DNA of 53,883 bases from Clostridia bacterium. Its GTDB lineage: Bacteria > Bacillota > Clostridia > Oscillospirales > Acutalibacteraceae. The position numbers and the translations under genes were made by a program. Below, piece by piece: positions 7,962 through 15,404 of this stretch; position 1 is the stretch's first letter, and every line of letters starts with the position of its first letter. Under the pieces are notes generated by a model. The model was not told the DNA's origin and searched no databases. It saw only the letters and a list, made by a program, of their open reading frames with translations. The DNA is taken from positions 1 to 53,883 of the forward strand of contig JAGBCU010000014.1 in NCBI GenBank assembly GCA_017937865.1, written 5' to 3'.

Positions 7962-9528
7962 GTCTATTGAAAGAGCAAAAACTCCCGAATCAGTAGGTAT
8001 AGACTCCTCGGTTATCTTGAAGATGACCGAGGAAATGTCATATAGAGGTATTAACGTTCATAGCCTTATGATTTTAAGGGATAACAAGGTAGCTTGTGAA
8101 GCATGGAGTAAGCCGTTGACCCCCGAAATGCCCCATATGGCTTATTCAGTAAGCAAAAGCTTTCTTTCAACTGCTTACGGCTTCGCATTGGATGAGGGTA
8201 AAATAACGAGAGAAACAAGGTTTGTTGATATATTCCCCGAGTTTAAGAATAAGAAAGATAAGTATTTAGAAAAACTTACAATTCATCAGCTTTTATGTAT
8301 GACCGCAGGCAAGCAAACCGCTATTCGCGGAAGTAAAAGTGATGATTGGTTAAAAGTTTTTGTTAAAGCCAAATGGATATTTGAGCCGGGGACAAGCTGG
8401 CGTTACGTAAACGATAACTACTATATAGCCTCGAAAATGCTTTGTAAGATTTTAGGTGAGTCTATATCAGATTATCTTACGCCCCGTCTTTTTGAGCCTC
8501 TTGGAATTGATGTTCCTTTTTGGGAGCATTCACCTGACGGCGTTGAAGCAGGCGGTTGGGGCTTAATGCTTAAAACCGAGGATATAGCAAAGCTTGTTCT
8601 TTGCTATCAGAATAAAGGTAAGTATAACGGTATTCAGGTAATACCTGAATGGTGGACAAGAGAAGCAACAAGCTTTATATCTGATAATTCAGTAAGCGAA
8701 AAAGAGCCTGACGCAAGTGCAGGCTACGGTTGTGGCTTCTGGCTTTGCGGCGGTATGGAAAATACCTACAGATGCGAAGGAATGTTTTGTCAGTACGGCA
8801 TTTCCTTTGAGGATTACGGTGCCGCCCTTATTATGACCTCGGAGCATAGCGACCTGCAGGAAACTCTTGACGTTATTTGGGAGTATATGCCAAAAACCTT
8901 TATAGAGCCCGACTGTGAAATAGAGAGTAAAGAAATAGCCTTAAAGGATAAATCAGCCGTTGTTACAAAAGAACGTTCTGAAACAGAAAAGCGTATAAAC
9001 GGGAAAGCTTACCGTTTAAGAAAATGTAAGTTTATTAACTTTATAGGCTTTCCTATAAGCGTGTTGCCTATGCCTATAGTCTTTTTTGCAAAGGACCGAG
9101 GCGGTAATATGAATAATCTGTCATTTGAATTTAATGATAACGAGTGCTTGTTTTCATGGCAGGAGGACGGAGGCTTTGAAAATAAAATAAGGGTGTCAAT
9201 GAACGGTGAAGCAAGCATTGACGAGGTCATTATAGGCGAGCTTAAAATGACCGTTTGGTGTTACGCTTATTGGGAAAACAGCAACACTCTTATAATGCAT
9301 ATAAGACCGCTTTCATCAGTTGCCGAAAGAGTATTAAAATTTGAATTCAAGGGAAATAAAATAAAAATGCACCCAAGCTATATCCCCGGTACAGACGAAA
9401 AAGCAAAAAAGGTAGGGGACAAGCTGAAATGCATTTTAATCGGTAAATGGTTCCATTGGTGGATAGATTTCCTCGTTCCGAGAGTAGGCAAAATCCTGAA
9501 TCCAACCCATTACGGTAGAACGAAATAA
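7945..9528 (+). CDS. Serine hydrolase, class C beta-lactamase/esterase family
   Basis: A 527-residue protein. Residues 1-310 match the beta-lactamase/penicillin-binding-protein-like serine hydrolase fold (COG1680 type): SVSK at 68-71 is the SxxK nucleophile motif and Y154-V-N156 is the YxN motif. Residues 310-527 form an extra C-terminal domain. There is no signal peptide or lipobox, so it is probably cytoplasmic or held by its partner. Its start overlaps the end of the radical SAM gene. These proteins are usually esterases or peptidases and rarely true beta-lactamases, so linking it to the BlaI/BlaR1 pair seven kilobases upstream would be speculative. Confidence 0.82.
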   Translation: MKILNKSIERAKTPESVGIDSSVILKMTEEMSYRGINVHSLMILRDNKVACEAWSKPLTPEMPHMAYSVSKSFLSTAYGFALDEGKITRETRFVDIFPEFKNKKDKYLEKLTIHQLLCMTAGKQTAIRGSKSDDWLKVFVKAKWIFEPGTSWRYVNDNYYIASKMLCKILGESISDYLTPRLFEPLGIDVPFWEHSPDGVEAGGWGLMLKTEDIAKLVLCYQNKGKYNGIQVIPEWWTREATSFISDNSVSEKEPDASAGYGCGFWLCGGMENTYRCEGMFCQYGISFEDYGAALIMTSEHSDLQETLDVIWEYMPKTFIEPDCEIESKEIALKDKSAVVTKERSETEKRINGKAYRLRKCKFINFIGFPISVLPMPIVFFAKDRGGNMNNLSFEFNDNECLFSWQEDGGFENKIRVSMNGEASIDEVIIGELKMTVWCYAYWENSNTLIMHIRPLSSVAERVLKFEFKGNKIKMHPSYIPGTDEKAKKVGDKLKCILIGKWFHWWIDFLVPRVGKILNPTHYGRTK

Positions 9529-9532
9529 CAAA

Positions 9533-9563
9533 ACGGAGTGTTCACAATAGTGAGCACTCCGTT
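9533..9563. terminator. Bidirectional terminator between convergent genes
   Basis: Inverted repeat ACGGAGTGTTCAC / GTGAGCACTCCGT around loop AATA, between the convergent ends of the serine hydrolase (+) and the SHOCT membrane protein (-). The T-run is modest on both strands. Confidence 0.65.
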
Positions 9564-9569
9564 GTTGCA

Positions 9570-10187
9570 TTATATGTTCAATAGTTCTTTTTTCTTTGAT
9601 TCAAATTCTTCTTGTGTGATTGCACCAATATCCAGTAACTCTTTGAGCTTTTTGATATCGTCATAAGATGTTTCAGTTTTTGTTTCTGATTCTTCAGCGG
9701 GAATTTCGGTGGAAACTGTATCATTTTTTAATGCTTGCTGGGTTTTACCAGAAGTAGAAGTTTTTCTTTTTAAAATTGCGAGTACAATATTTGTAAGCAT
9801 TATCAATAAACAGATAATCTTATAGAGCGGGTGTATAATTATAATAAAATCGTCAATATCAGTAGGCGTACTTTGCTTGCCGAATAAAAGCATACAACCG
9901 AAAAACAAAGTTATAATAGGGAAAATAACGTGGGCTTTTCCGTCTTTGTCACTCGAATTACTAAAAACTGAAACTAAACAAATTATTGCGTTTAAAAATG
10001 AAAATATAACTAATAAATAACCTGCGTAATCACCGACAGCTGCAGAATGATCCGAGATAGTTGCTGAACCGGCAGAGTTGAATCTATCTATCGTACCAAA
10101 AGGAATGACGTAAATAGAAACCAAAAATAGTGCTTGTAGAATAAATTCTGTGAGATTGTACATTCGTTTTTTGTTTGTGTTTTTCAT
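9570..10187 (-). CDS. Small multi-pass membrane protein with C-terminal SHOCT domain
   Basis: A 205-residue protein starting MKNTNKKRMYN. About four membrane segments lie in residues 10-150, followed by a charged linker and a C-terminal SHOCT motif (KLKELLDIGAITQEEFESKK). SHOCT is a short oligomerisation-type helix pair found at the end of many otherwise unrelated proteins. The start at 10187 follows GGAGG on the minus strand; an upstream in-frame ATG (10223) has no such site and lies next to the leader terminator. The gene is alone on its strand and is preceded by a structured leader ending in an intrinsic terminator, so expression may be controlled by attenuation. Specific function unknown. 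Confidence 0.75.
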   Translation of the reverse strand: MKNTNKKRMYNLTEFILQALFLVSIYVIPFGTIDRFNSAGSATISDHSAAVGDYAGYLLVIFSFLNAIICLVSVFSNSSDKDGKAHVIFPIITLFFGCMLLFGKQSTPTDIDDFIIIIHPLYKIICLLIMLTNIVLAILKRKTSTSGKTQQALKNDTVSTEIPAEESETKTETSYDDIKKLKELLDIGAITQEEFESKKKELLNI

Positions 10188-10207
10188 TTGCTTTACCTCC
10201 GTAAAAT

Positions 10208-10239
10208 AAAAAAGTGTGTGCAACCGAAGCTACACACAC
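10208..10239 (-). terminator. Intrinsic terminator or attenuator ahead of the SHOCT protein gene
   Basis: On the minus strand GTGTGTG/CACACAC flank an inner stem capped by the very stable C(TTCG)G tetraloop and run into TTTTTT. It lies about 20 bases upstream of the ribosome site of the 10187 gene, so readthrough would be needed for expression from the upstream promoter. Confidence 0.8.
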
Positions 10240-10241
10240 CG

Positions 10242-10386
10242 AAAACGCATAACTTCGATTAGCTACCACACTATAATTTCACTCTCACAAAAGGATATAG
10301 GAAATTAAGAAGTATGCGTTTTTACCGAAAATAAAAACACTTACCCCTTTGTGAGATTATATGAATATAAAATTATAGTGTGGTAG
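10242..10386 (-). ncRNA. Candidate pseudoknotted structured RNA (leader or small RNA)
   Basis: Read on the minus strand the order is A, B, C, B', A', C', terminator. A/A' is a perfect 17-bp repeat (10370-10386 with 10263-10279). B/B' pairs about 11 bp (10346-10356 with 10283-10294, one bulge). C lies in the loop of B (10310-10322) and is complementary to C' (10242-10255, one bulge), which lies outside the A helix. That is a loop-to-tail pseudoknot. A promoter (10391-10419) would start transcription at the first base of A, and an intrinsic terminator closes the unit. It could be a riboswitch-like leader, a free RNA such as the raiA class, or a small inverted-repeat element. Confidence 0.6.
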
Positions 10387-10390
10387 TTTT

Positions 10391-10419
10391 AGAATATCAC
10401 AAAAATTACAAAATATCAA
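10391..10419 (-). promoter_or_regulatory. Promoter for the structured RNA and SHOCT gene
   Basis: On the minus strand TTGATA (10419-10414), 17 bases, TATTCT (10396-10391). Predicted transcription start about 10384-10386, exactly at the 5' arm of the A helix. Confidence 0.55.
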
Positions 10420-10645
10420 TAAAAAGATAAAGCGATATAAAAGTGTTTAATTACAACATAGGTTAACACAATTTCTTGACGGAGTACCCGTTTAGAATTC
10501 TTGCATTGAGTGTTTGATTTTAAAGAATAAATAATAAAGAATAGAGAATAAAGAAAAATACAAAAGCGGCGGTAAGCGAAGCTGTTTATTATTTCTCATT
10601 TATTCTCTATTCTTTATTCTTTTAGGCAACAAGCGTTGCCGCTTC
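10420..10645. other. Non-coding AT-rich stretch with a large inverted repeat before the first tRNA-end repeat
   Basis: No credible gene. A perfect 17-bp inverted repeat (AAAGAATAGAGAATAAA at 10536-10552 with its complement at 10599-10615) flanks a 46-base loop, and a smaller hairpin GGCAAC-AAGC-GTTGCC occupies 10625-10640, directly before the tRNA-end repeat at 10646. The left arm resembles the AGAATAAATA-type sequence before the intact tRNA (27170-27200), suggesting this is the right end of another, older element of the same family. Confidence 0.55.
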
Positions 10646-10676
10646 TGGAGCTGGAAACGTGACTCGAACACGCGAC
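10646..10676 (-). repeat. tRNA-Thr 3'-end direct repeat, copy 1 (att-like)
   Basis: Exact 31-base copy of the end of the tRNA-Thr gene at 27234-27264: CCA, discriminator, acceptor 3' strand and T-arm. It contains GGAGCTGGAAACGTGACTCG on the plus strand. The rest of a tRNA is absent. It is followed by ATATGGTTGTA, shared in part with copies 2 and 3. Confidence 0.92.
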
Positions 10677-10768
10677 ATATGGTTGTAGTTGAGGAGGATT
10701 ATTGGAAAATCAAGTGCATAACAATGTTGAAGAATGAAACAAAATATTTTTACAAATTTTTTAATCAA

Positions 10769-11806
10769 TTAAACCAAATCAAAAAATTTGAACAATAAGG
10801 AAAAAATCCAAATCATAACACAGGAACCTGCAACAACACAAAATAAAACCATCATCTTTGTATGTTTATTGTTTTTTGTGTCATTATCACTGGTTTTAAT
10901 TTGCTTTGCTCTTATGATATCAGATATATAAAAGTAATTAATGCTTATATGTACATAAATAGCCATAGATAAAACATTAAGAATTGATATAAAAGAACCG
11001 ACAAATATGTCATATATTTTGCTATTATCAATTCTTTCGTTAAGTAATATTAAGTTTTCAATATAGTTATACATGGTGTCGGTACCTTTTACAATCCACA
11101 TACCAAAAAACAGAATCGGCAAACAGATTTCGAGAGCACCGACAAATTGCAATGAATCTTCAGAAAAATCTTTTTTCTGAATTAAATGAAACAACAACGT
11201 TAAAGCAAGAGGAATTATATGTAATGCAACGGTATAATAATTATTGAAATCGTGTTTATAAAAAACAACACTATCAATAATTGCATGCAAAATAAATATT
11301 AATAAATAACAAAGATGATAATTCAAATCTTTGTTGGTGAGTGTTTTAATGTTTTTTACTGATTTTGTTAAATGTCTATAATAAAACACACCAAAAAGCA
11401 TTAGTATAGCTACAGAAAAAACTGAGTATAAAACATTCACTCTTACAAATATTCCATTAAAAAAACACAACAGAATTTTAAAGAAGACGAAGAAGGCAAA
11501 AAGTACTAGAGTTGATTTACTGTCTTTAATAAATTTGAGCTCTTTTGCTTCAATTTTATTTCTGTAATAAATCTCATAAGGCGGGAGCTTTTCTTCGCAA
11601 GGTGTTTCAGAAAGTAGGTCGGAAAAAGATATACCAAAACATTGAGCTATCGCCTGAAGAGTTTTTACTCTCGGCATAGCCTCTCCTGTTTCCCATTTTG
11701 AAACAGCTTTATTGGATACACCGAGATACATAGCCAATTGCTTTTGCGTAAGGTTGTTTCTGGTCCTTAATTCATATAATCTGTTACCAAAAGTATATTT
11801 ATCCAC
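10769..11806 (-). CDS. XRE-type HTH protein with membrane domain (cassette C1 cargo)
   Basis: A 345-residue protein. Residues 5-65 are a canonical lambda-repressor-like helix-turn-helix (LTQKQLAMYLGVSNKAVSKWE). Residues 95-345 contain about seven or eight hydrophobic membrane segments, so it is a membrane-tethered regulator. It starts with GTG at 11806, after AAAGGAG, and a consensus promoter lies just upstream. It is the only gene between tRNA-end repeats 1 and 2 and is unusually AT-rich. Tethering suggests it responds to a membrane event or a small transported molecule. Target genes are not apparent; no partner gene is adjacent. Confidence 0.8.
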   Translation of the reverse strand: MDKYTFGNRLYELRTRNNLTQKQLAMYLGVSNKAVSKWETGEAMPRVKTLQAIAQCFGISFSDLLSETPCEEKLPPYEIYYRNKIEAKELKFIKDSKSTLVLFAFFVFFKILLCFFNGIFVRVNVLYSVFSVAILMLFGVFYYRHLTKSVKNIKTLTNKDLNYHLCYLLIFILHAIIDSVVFYKHDFNNYYTVALHIIPLALTLLFHLIQKKDFSEDSLQFVGALEICLPILFFGMWIVKGTDTMYNYIENLILLNERIDNSKIYDIFVGSFISILNVLSMAIYVHISINYFYISDIIRAKQIKTSDNDTKNNKHTKMMVLFCVVAGSCVMIWIFSLLFKFFDLV

Positions 11807-11827
11807 AAGACCACTCCTTTCAACTTG

Positions 11828-11856
11828 ATTATACGATTATCAAACTCTATTTTCAA
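11828..11856 (-). promoter_or_regulatory. Promoter of the cassette C1 gene
   Basis: Minus strand TTGAAA (11856-11851), 17 bases, TATAAT (11833-11828), followed within about 25 bases by AAAGGAG and the GTG start. The rest of 11857-12030 shows no gene. Confidence 0.8.
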
Positions 11857-12030
11857 TTCCATCAGACAAATTGACGGTCGAAATAAAGTAGAACTTTTAA
11901 ATACAACAGCCGAGCATTAGCCATTGATGTAGTTATTTGAAAACCAAATCATGTCTTGCCGTGTATATCATCATTGCGAAAGTATTATACAGACTACATC
12001 TGATGCCATACGCCTGACGGCAATTACATG

Positions 12031-12107
12031 CACGCTAAAGCGTGATTACATACCAATCCTTCGGATTGGATAAAAACAAAGCATCTGCTATTGCAGATGC
12101 TTTGTTT
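12031..12107 (-). terminator. Hairpin array including the tRNA-side terminator before repeat copy 2
   Basis: Three perfect hairpins in a row: CACGC-TAAA-GCGTG (12031-12044), CCAATCC-TTC-GGATTGG (12053-12069), and a long stem built on AAAGCATCTGC/GCAGATGCTTT (12078-12088 with 12093-12103) that extends through AAACA/TGTTT. On the minus strand the last is a strong terminator right after the CCA end of the tRNA fragment, as if a complete tRNA once ended here. Confidence 0.75.
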
Positions 12108-12109
12108 TT

Positions 12110-12140
12110 TGGAGCTGGAAACGTGACTCGAACACGCGAC
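12110..12140 (-). repeat. tRNA-Thr 3'-end direct repeat, copy 2 (att-like)
   Basis: Exact 31-base copy of 27234-27264, preceded by a T-run from a hairpin and followed by TTATGGTTGTAG, very close to the sequence after copy 1. Confidence 0.92.
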
Positions 12141-12216
12141 TTATGGTTGTAGGTAACGGGTGTTTTTGATGTTATAAAATCAAGAGCAGTTTTGTTTTCT
12201 TTTATGAGTGTGTGTT

Positions 12217-13587
12217 TTACCAACTCTCTGACACTTGTTTATGTGTGATTTCATCATCTATGGCAATGATTTCAATATCATAAAAATAGTTTTTTGAATC
12301 GGCATCATTATTTAACAAGAAATCGTAAAAATCAACTTTGAGAGGGTAATAGCACTGCAAAATGATTTTATAAGTGTTTACTTTTGTTTCTCCCTCATAT
12401 TTTTCATCTTCAAATATAACGGCACCTGTGTTTCTGATGAAATCCATAATGCTATCAGCATTTTCACCATTCCTTATATTATCAAACCATTTTCTTGTCT
12501 GTTCTCCATGCTCGTAATCCAGATAATAACCATCTATATTGCAACCATCTGCATTAGGTATAAAAAGCTTGTAAGTGATTTTACCATTTTCGTCGTATGA
12601 AATGATTATGGTGCTGATAATATCATCCCAACTATCTGGTTCTTCCATCCCGTTAGTGTAGCAATATATTGCATATTGGTTTGGAGATGTGTTTTCAGGA
12701 TTCTTTGGAGTTAAGTAATCATCTATATAGTATGAGAATAAACAGTCAAAGAGGAAATCCTCGTAATTTTGTTTTTGCTTTACAAAACCTTTTTCTGTAA
12801 GATGGTTTTCTGTTAAATTTGTATCATCACCGATTTTAATGTCGGTATATATTTTTCTTTGTTTTGATGTGATTTCTGAAAGATAATATTCCTGGGAGCA
12901 TTCTGTATAATATTCTTCATCAAACCATTCATATTCATATTTTGCAAAAGCAAAGCTGTAAAGAACAAGGAATCCTGCAAAAACAACAGAAAGAATAGCG
13001 GTGATTTTAATTAAGGATAAACGATGTGCTTTTGTTTCGGTATCAGCGTTTTTGTGATACGAGCGAAATGTAAGACAAGTATATACAATAAGAACAACAA
13101 TATTTGTTATATATGGAATTATACCCCACAAGCCACTTTCGTGTTCAGTACTATTTGTAATGTAACTAAGAACAAGACCACCGGCATTGAATAGAGGGAA
13201 AAACAAACCACTTGTAATAATAGAACCGAGAGCAATCAGCCCTAAAGCAGATGTTATAGCAATCAGTTGTTTCTTTAAATTATGCCTGCAACACATTATT
13301 GTATAAACAGTAAACAATGTAAACCCTACAAGGTAAAAGCCAAGAAAAACAATACTTGGAAAACCGGGGGAAACTGGTTCTACAAAATACCAGTAGCCCC
13401 AACCTAATCCAACGGACAGCATGTTTATTGTACATAAAGTAATAAAAATCAACACAGCTCTGATAATGCTGTCTTTATAAATCACCTTGTTCCAAATTGT
13501 TTTACATATGTCTTTAAATGATGCTTTACCATCCTCAACAGTTTCAACTTTAGTCCAGTCATTGAAATTATTATCTGAATTACACAT
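12217..13587 (-). CDS. Unknown polytopic membrane protein with large C-terminal domain (cassette C2 cargo)
   Basis: A 456-residue protein of no family I recognise. After about 40 cytoplasmic residues there are roughly six membrane segments (about residues 40-215: AVLIFITLCTINML, IVFLGFYLVGFTLF, ALGLIALGSI, NIVVLIVYTCL, ILSVVFAGFLVLYSFAF), then an acidic, tyrosine-rich soluble domain (about 220-456) that is probably external. ATG at 13587 follows AGAAAGG. It is the sole gene between tRNA-end repeats 2 and 3. The isolated position and lack of relatives in the flanking chromosome fit accessory cargo. Confidence 0.7.
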   Translation of the reverse strand: MCNSDNNFNDWTKVETVEDGKASFKDICKTIWNKVIYKDSIIRAVLIFITLCTINMLSVGLGWGYWYFVEPVSPGFPSIVFLGFYLVGFTLFTVYTIMCCRHNLKKQLIAITSALGLIALGSIITSGLFFPLFNAGGLVLSYITNSTEHESGLWGIIPYITNIVVLIVYTCLTFRSYHKNADTETKAHRLSLIKITAILSVVFAGFLVLYSFAFAKYEYEWFDEEYYTECSQEYYLSEITSKQRKIYTDIKIGDDTNLTENHLTEKGFVKQKQNYEDFLFDCLFSYYIDDYLTPKNPENTSPNQYAIYCYTNGMEEPDSWDDIISTIIISYDENGKITYKLFIPNADGCNIDGYYLDYEHGEQTRKWFDNIRNGENADSIMDFIRNTGAVIFEDEKYEGETKVNTYKIILQCYYPLKVDFYDFLLNNDADSKNYFYDIEIIAIDDEITHKQVSESW

Positions 13588-13782
13588 AGTATTATATCCT
13601 TTCTCAAGATGGTTTTAAGTTAAATATTAATAACCGTTTCTCTTAATTATACTGTAGCAAGGAAATATTAAAAATAGTGTGATATGTAATTTTTGGACTG
13701 CTTTTTGTAATATTTGGACTAAAAATGATTTGTGAAGTAATAGGGCGGTTTGTTTTAGTGAAGAGTGAATAGTTAATAAGTA
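13588..13782. other. Non-coding leader region of the cassette C2 gene
   Basis: About 200 AT-rich bases with no credible gene. A TATAAT on the minus strand near 13645-13650 is a possible -10 element for the 13587 gene, but its -35 element is poor. Confidence 0.4.
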
Positions 13783-13814
13783 AAAATCCCGTACACTTTC
13801 GTGTGCGGGATTTT
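13783..13814 (-). terminator. Terminator before repeat copy 3, duplicated at 27202
   Basis: Stem AAAATCCCGTACAC/GTGTGCGGGATTTT with loop TTTC. The same hairpin, base for base, precedes the intact tRNA at 27202-27233, with related sequence further upstream. On the minus strand it terminates a tRNA-oriented transcript. Confidence 0.85.
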
Positions 13815-13845
13815 TGGAGCTGGAAACGTGACTCGAACACGCGAC
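13815..13845 (-). repeat. tRNA-Thr 3'-end direct repeat, copy 3 (att-like)
   Basis: Exact 31-base copy of 27234-27264, followed by CTTTGGTTGTA, which shares GGTTGTA at the same distance as copies 1 and 2. Confidence 0.92.
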
Positions 13846-13902
13846 CTTTGGTTGTATTTAAGGATGAATATATTTATAGGGTTATAATAAATAAAATATA
13901 TT

Positions 13903-13930
13903 AAGTGCAGTAGTTTTGGCTACTGCACTT
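13903..13930 (-). terminator. Terminator of the LuxR-XRE operon
   Basis: Perfect 11-bp stem AAGTGCAGTAG/CTACTGCACTT with a six-base loop, just past the stop of the 13935 gene. It is near-symmetric and could act on both strands. Confidence 0.75.
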
Positions 13931-13934
13931 TTAC

Positions 13935-14933
13935 TTAGTTCAATTCTTTATAAATACTTTTTGCGTATTCAAAAAGTTCAGAACGATTATTTATATTGAG
14001 TTTCTTAAAAATGCTTGAAGTGTGTTTTTTGATTGTGCTTTCCGTTACGAAGAGTTCATCAGCAATGTCCTTGCGTTTTTTATTTTGCATAATCAATCTT
14101 AAAACTTCTTTTTCTCGTTGGGATAGTAAGCTGATTTCGTTCCAGTTTTCAAATACAACATTGATTTGAACCGGGTCAAGATATCTCATGTTAACAGCAT
14201 CTTCGCTTGTATTGAATTGTTTAGGTTCTGTTTTAACGGAAGCAGATTCAAGATTAAATCTTTTAGCATTTGCCAACTCGTAATCTTGCAAAACCCCATA
14301 AAGGAATAAAATCATACCCTCCGTAATGATATAAGAAATGGACATGAATTCAAATCCTGAATTTATACTGTTTTCTATAAGCCATATTGCAATGTTGCCT
14401 ATAACGACAAAGGTAAGAAAAATAGAGTGCTTTACAGAGACGACAGTTTTTTTAACAGCGGTGTATATGATAATGACAGACATAGCAACAAAATATCCAA
14501 ATAAAAAAACTTTATATAGGTTATGCAATATACCATATTCTTTAACAAGGGTACCTATTCCGTTTACAATTTCAAAGGACACATTTTTGTAGTAAATAGG
14601 GAGAAGTCCACCACTTGAAACTATAAGCAGCATTATCAAATTTATACTTATTAAAACACGGGGTAAATACTTTGGATAAGAAAACCTTGAAAGAGCCATA
14701 ATCATCATAAGTATGGCAAAAGGCAGAAAAATATTTCCGAGATATGCAATTCTGTTAGCCCATAAAGCAAAGTTTAAATTATTTGCAACAGACAGAAGAA
14801 AATAACCGGAATCACAGACAGCAACACAAATAAAGAGCATAAGAAGCCATGGGTCGTGTTTTTTGTCAACTAAAAAATAGACAACAATCATTAAAAGAGA
14901 AACAACAAAAATAATTCCGTAGAGAACTGACAT
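13935..14933 (-). CDS. Membrane-bound LuxR-family regulator with 7TM sensor-like N-terminus
   Basis: A 332-residue one-component regulator. Residues 1-225 contain about seven membrane segments resembling the N-terminal 7TM module of some histidine kinases. Residues 265-330 are a LuxR/NarL helix-turn-helix (LSQREKEVLRLIMQNKKRKDIADEL region, then ESTIKKHTSSIFKKL). There is no kinase or receiver domain, so the sensor is joined directly to the DNA-binding domain. It starts one base after the stop of the small XRE gene, with its ribosome site inside that gene's end, and the pair diverges from the 15405-21657 operon, which it probably controls. Confidence 0.85.
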   Translation of the reverse strand: MSVLYGIIFVVSLLMIVVYFLVDKKHDPWLLMLFICVAVCDSGYFLLSVANNLNFALWANRIAYLGNIFLPFAILMMIMALSRFSYPKYLPRVLISINLIMLLIVSSGGLLPIYYKNVSFEIVNGIGTLVKEYGILHNLYKVFLFGYFVAMSVIIIYTAVKKTVVSVKHSIFLTFVVIGNIAIWLIENSINSGFEFMSISYIITEGMILFLYGVLQDYELANAKRFNLESASVKTEPKQFNTSEDAVNMRYLDPVQINVVFENWNEISLLSQREKEVLRLIMQNKKRKDIADELFVTESTIKKHTSSIFKKLNINNRSELFEYAKSIYKELN

Positions 14934-14934
14934 A

Positions 14935-15159
14935 TTATTCCTCCTTTATTGTATTTATTTCTATTCCGTTACGCATGCAAAATGAATAGAATTTACCGAC
15001 CATTGCGAGATGCGGCGTCCTGTTTTCTCTTTCCCATCGACTGATGGTAGCATAAGAAATACCTATTTGTTTTGCTAACTCAGTCTGAGTCAGTTGTAAA
15101 AAAATTCGTACAGCTTTAACCTGTTCGGGAAAAGTTAGGTTTTTTATATCAATTTTCAT
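14935..15159 (-). CDS. Small XRE-family HTH regulator
   Basis: A 74-residue protein that is essentially one helix-turn-helix (LTQTELAKQIGISYATISRWERE). It is first in a two-gene operon with the membrane LuxR protein, one base apart, and has a consensus promoter 30-60 bases upstream. The divergent seven-gene operon begins about 250 bases away, so it is probably the local repressor of this cassette. Its ligand is unknown. Confidence 0.82.
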   Translation of the reverse strand: MKIDIKNLTFPEQVKAVRIFLQLTQTELAKQIGISYATISRWERENRTPHLAMVGKFYSFCMRNGIEINTIKEE

Positions 15160-15186
15160 AATTTACTCCATAAATTTATATATCAT

Positions 15187-15215
15187 AATATAGCATAATT
15201 TGAATTTCTTGTCAA
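15187..15215 (-). promoter_or_regulatory. Promoter of the XRE-LuxR operon
   Basis: Minus strand TTGACA (15215-15210), 17 bases, TATATT (15192-15187). Confidence 0.8.
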
Positions 15216-15287
15216 TTTGTACAGAATATTAACGAATATATTCTTACTTTTTGTTTATATAAATTATACAAAGGATGATTGCGTTTT

Positions 15288-15344
15288 TTGACATGGTAGC
15301 CCTAAAGGTAGCCTTTTTTTTATGAAAGTAACCCATAGGGCTAC
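15288..15344 (+). promoter_or_regulatory. Candidate operator or leader of the ydjGHI-like operon
   Basis: TTGACA (15288-15293) is followed by two direct copies of GGTAGCC (15295-15301 and 15307-15313) on a 12-base pitch, eight T, and AGGGCTAC (15337-15344), complementary to GTAGCCCT at 15297-15304. No matching -10 element is clear. Repeats of this kind in the divergent spacer are likely binding sites for the XRE or LuxR regulator, or a structured leader. Confidence 0.45.
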
Positions 15345-15404
15345 TTATTTTATGTAGCTATAAAGATTAAAATTATATTGAAAAACAACAAGGAGGTCTG
15401 TGTT

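Noticed and set aside
10263..10386. Miniature inverted-repeat transposon with 17-bp ends
   Set aside because: Possible, but no convincing target-site duplication flanks it, and the aligned promoter, pseudoknot partner and terminator favour an RNA element; kept as the stated alternative.
12035..12223. Minus-strand frame reading across tRNA-end repeat copy 2
   Set aside because: It translates the tRNA fragment and terminator (SRVRVTFPAPK); similar spurious frames appear at other repeat copies.
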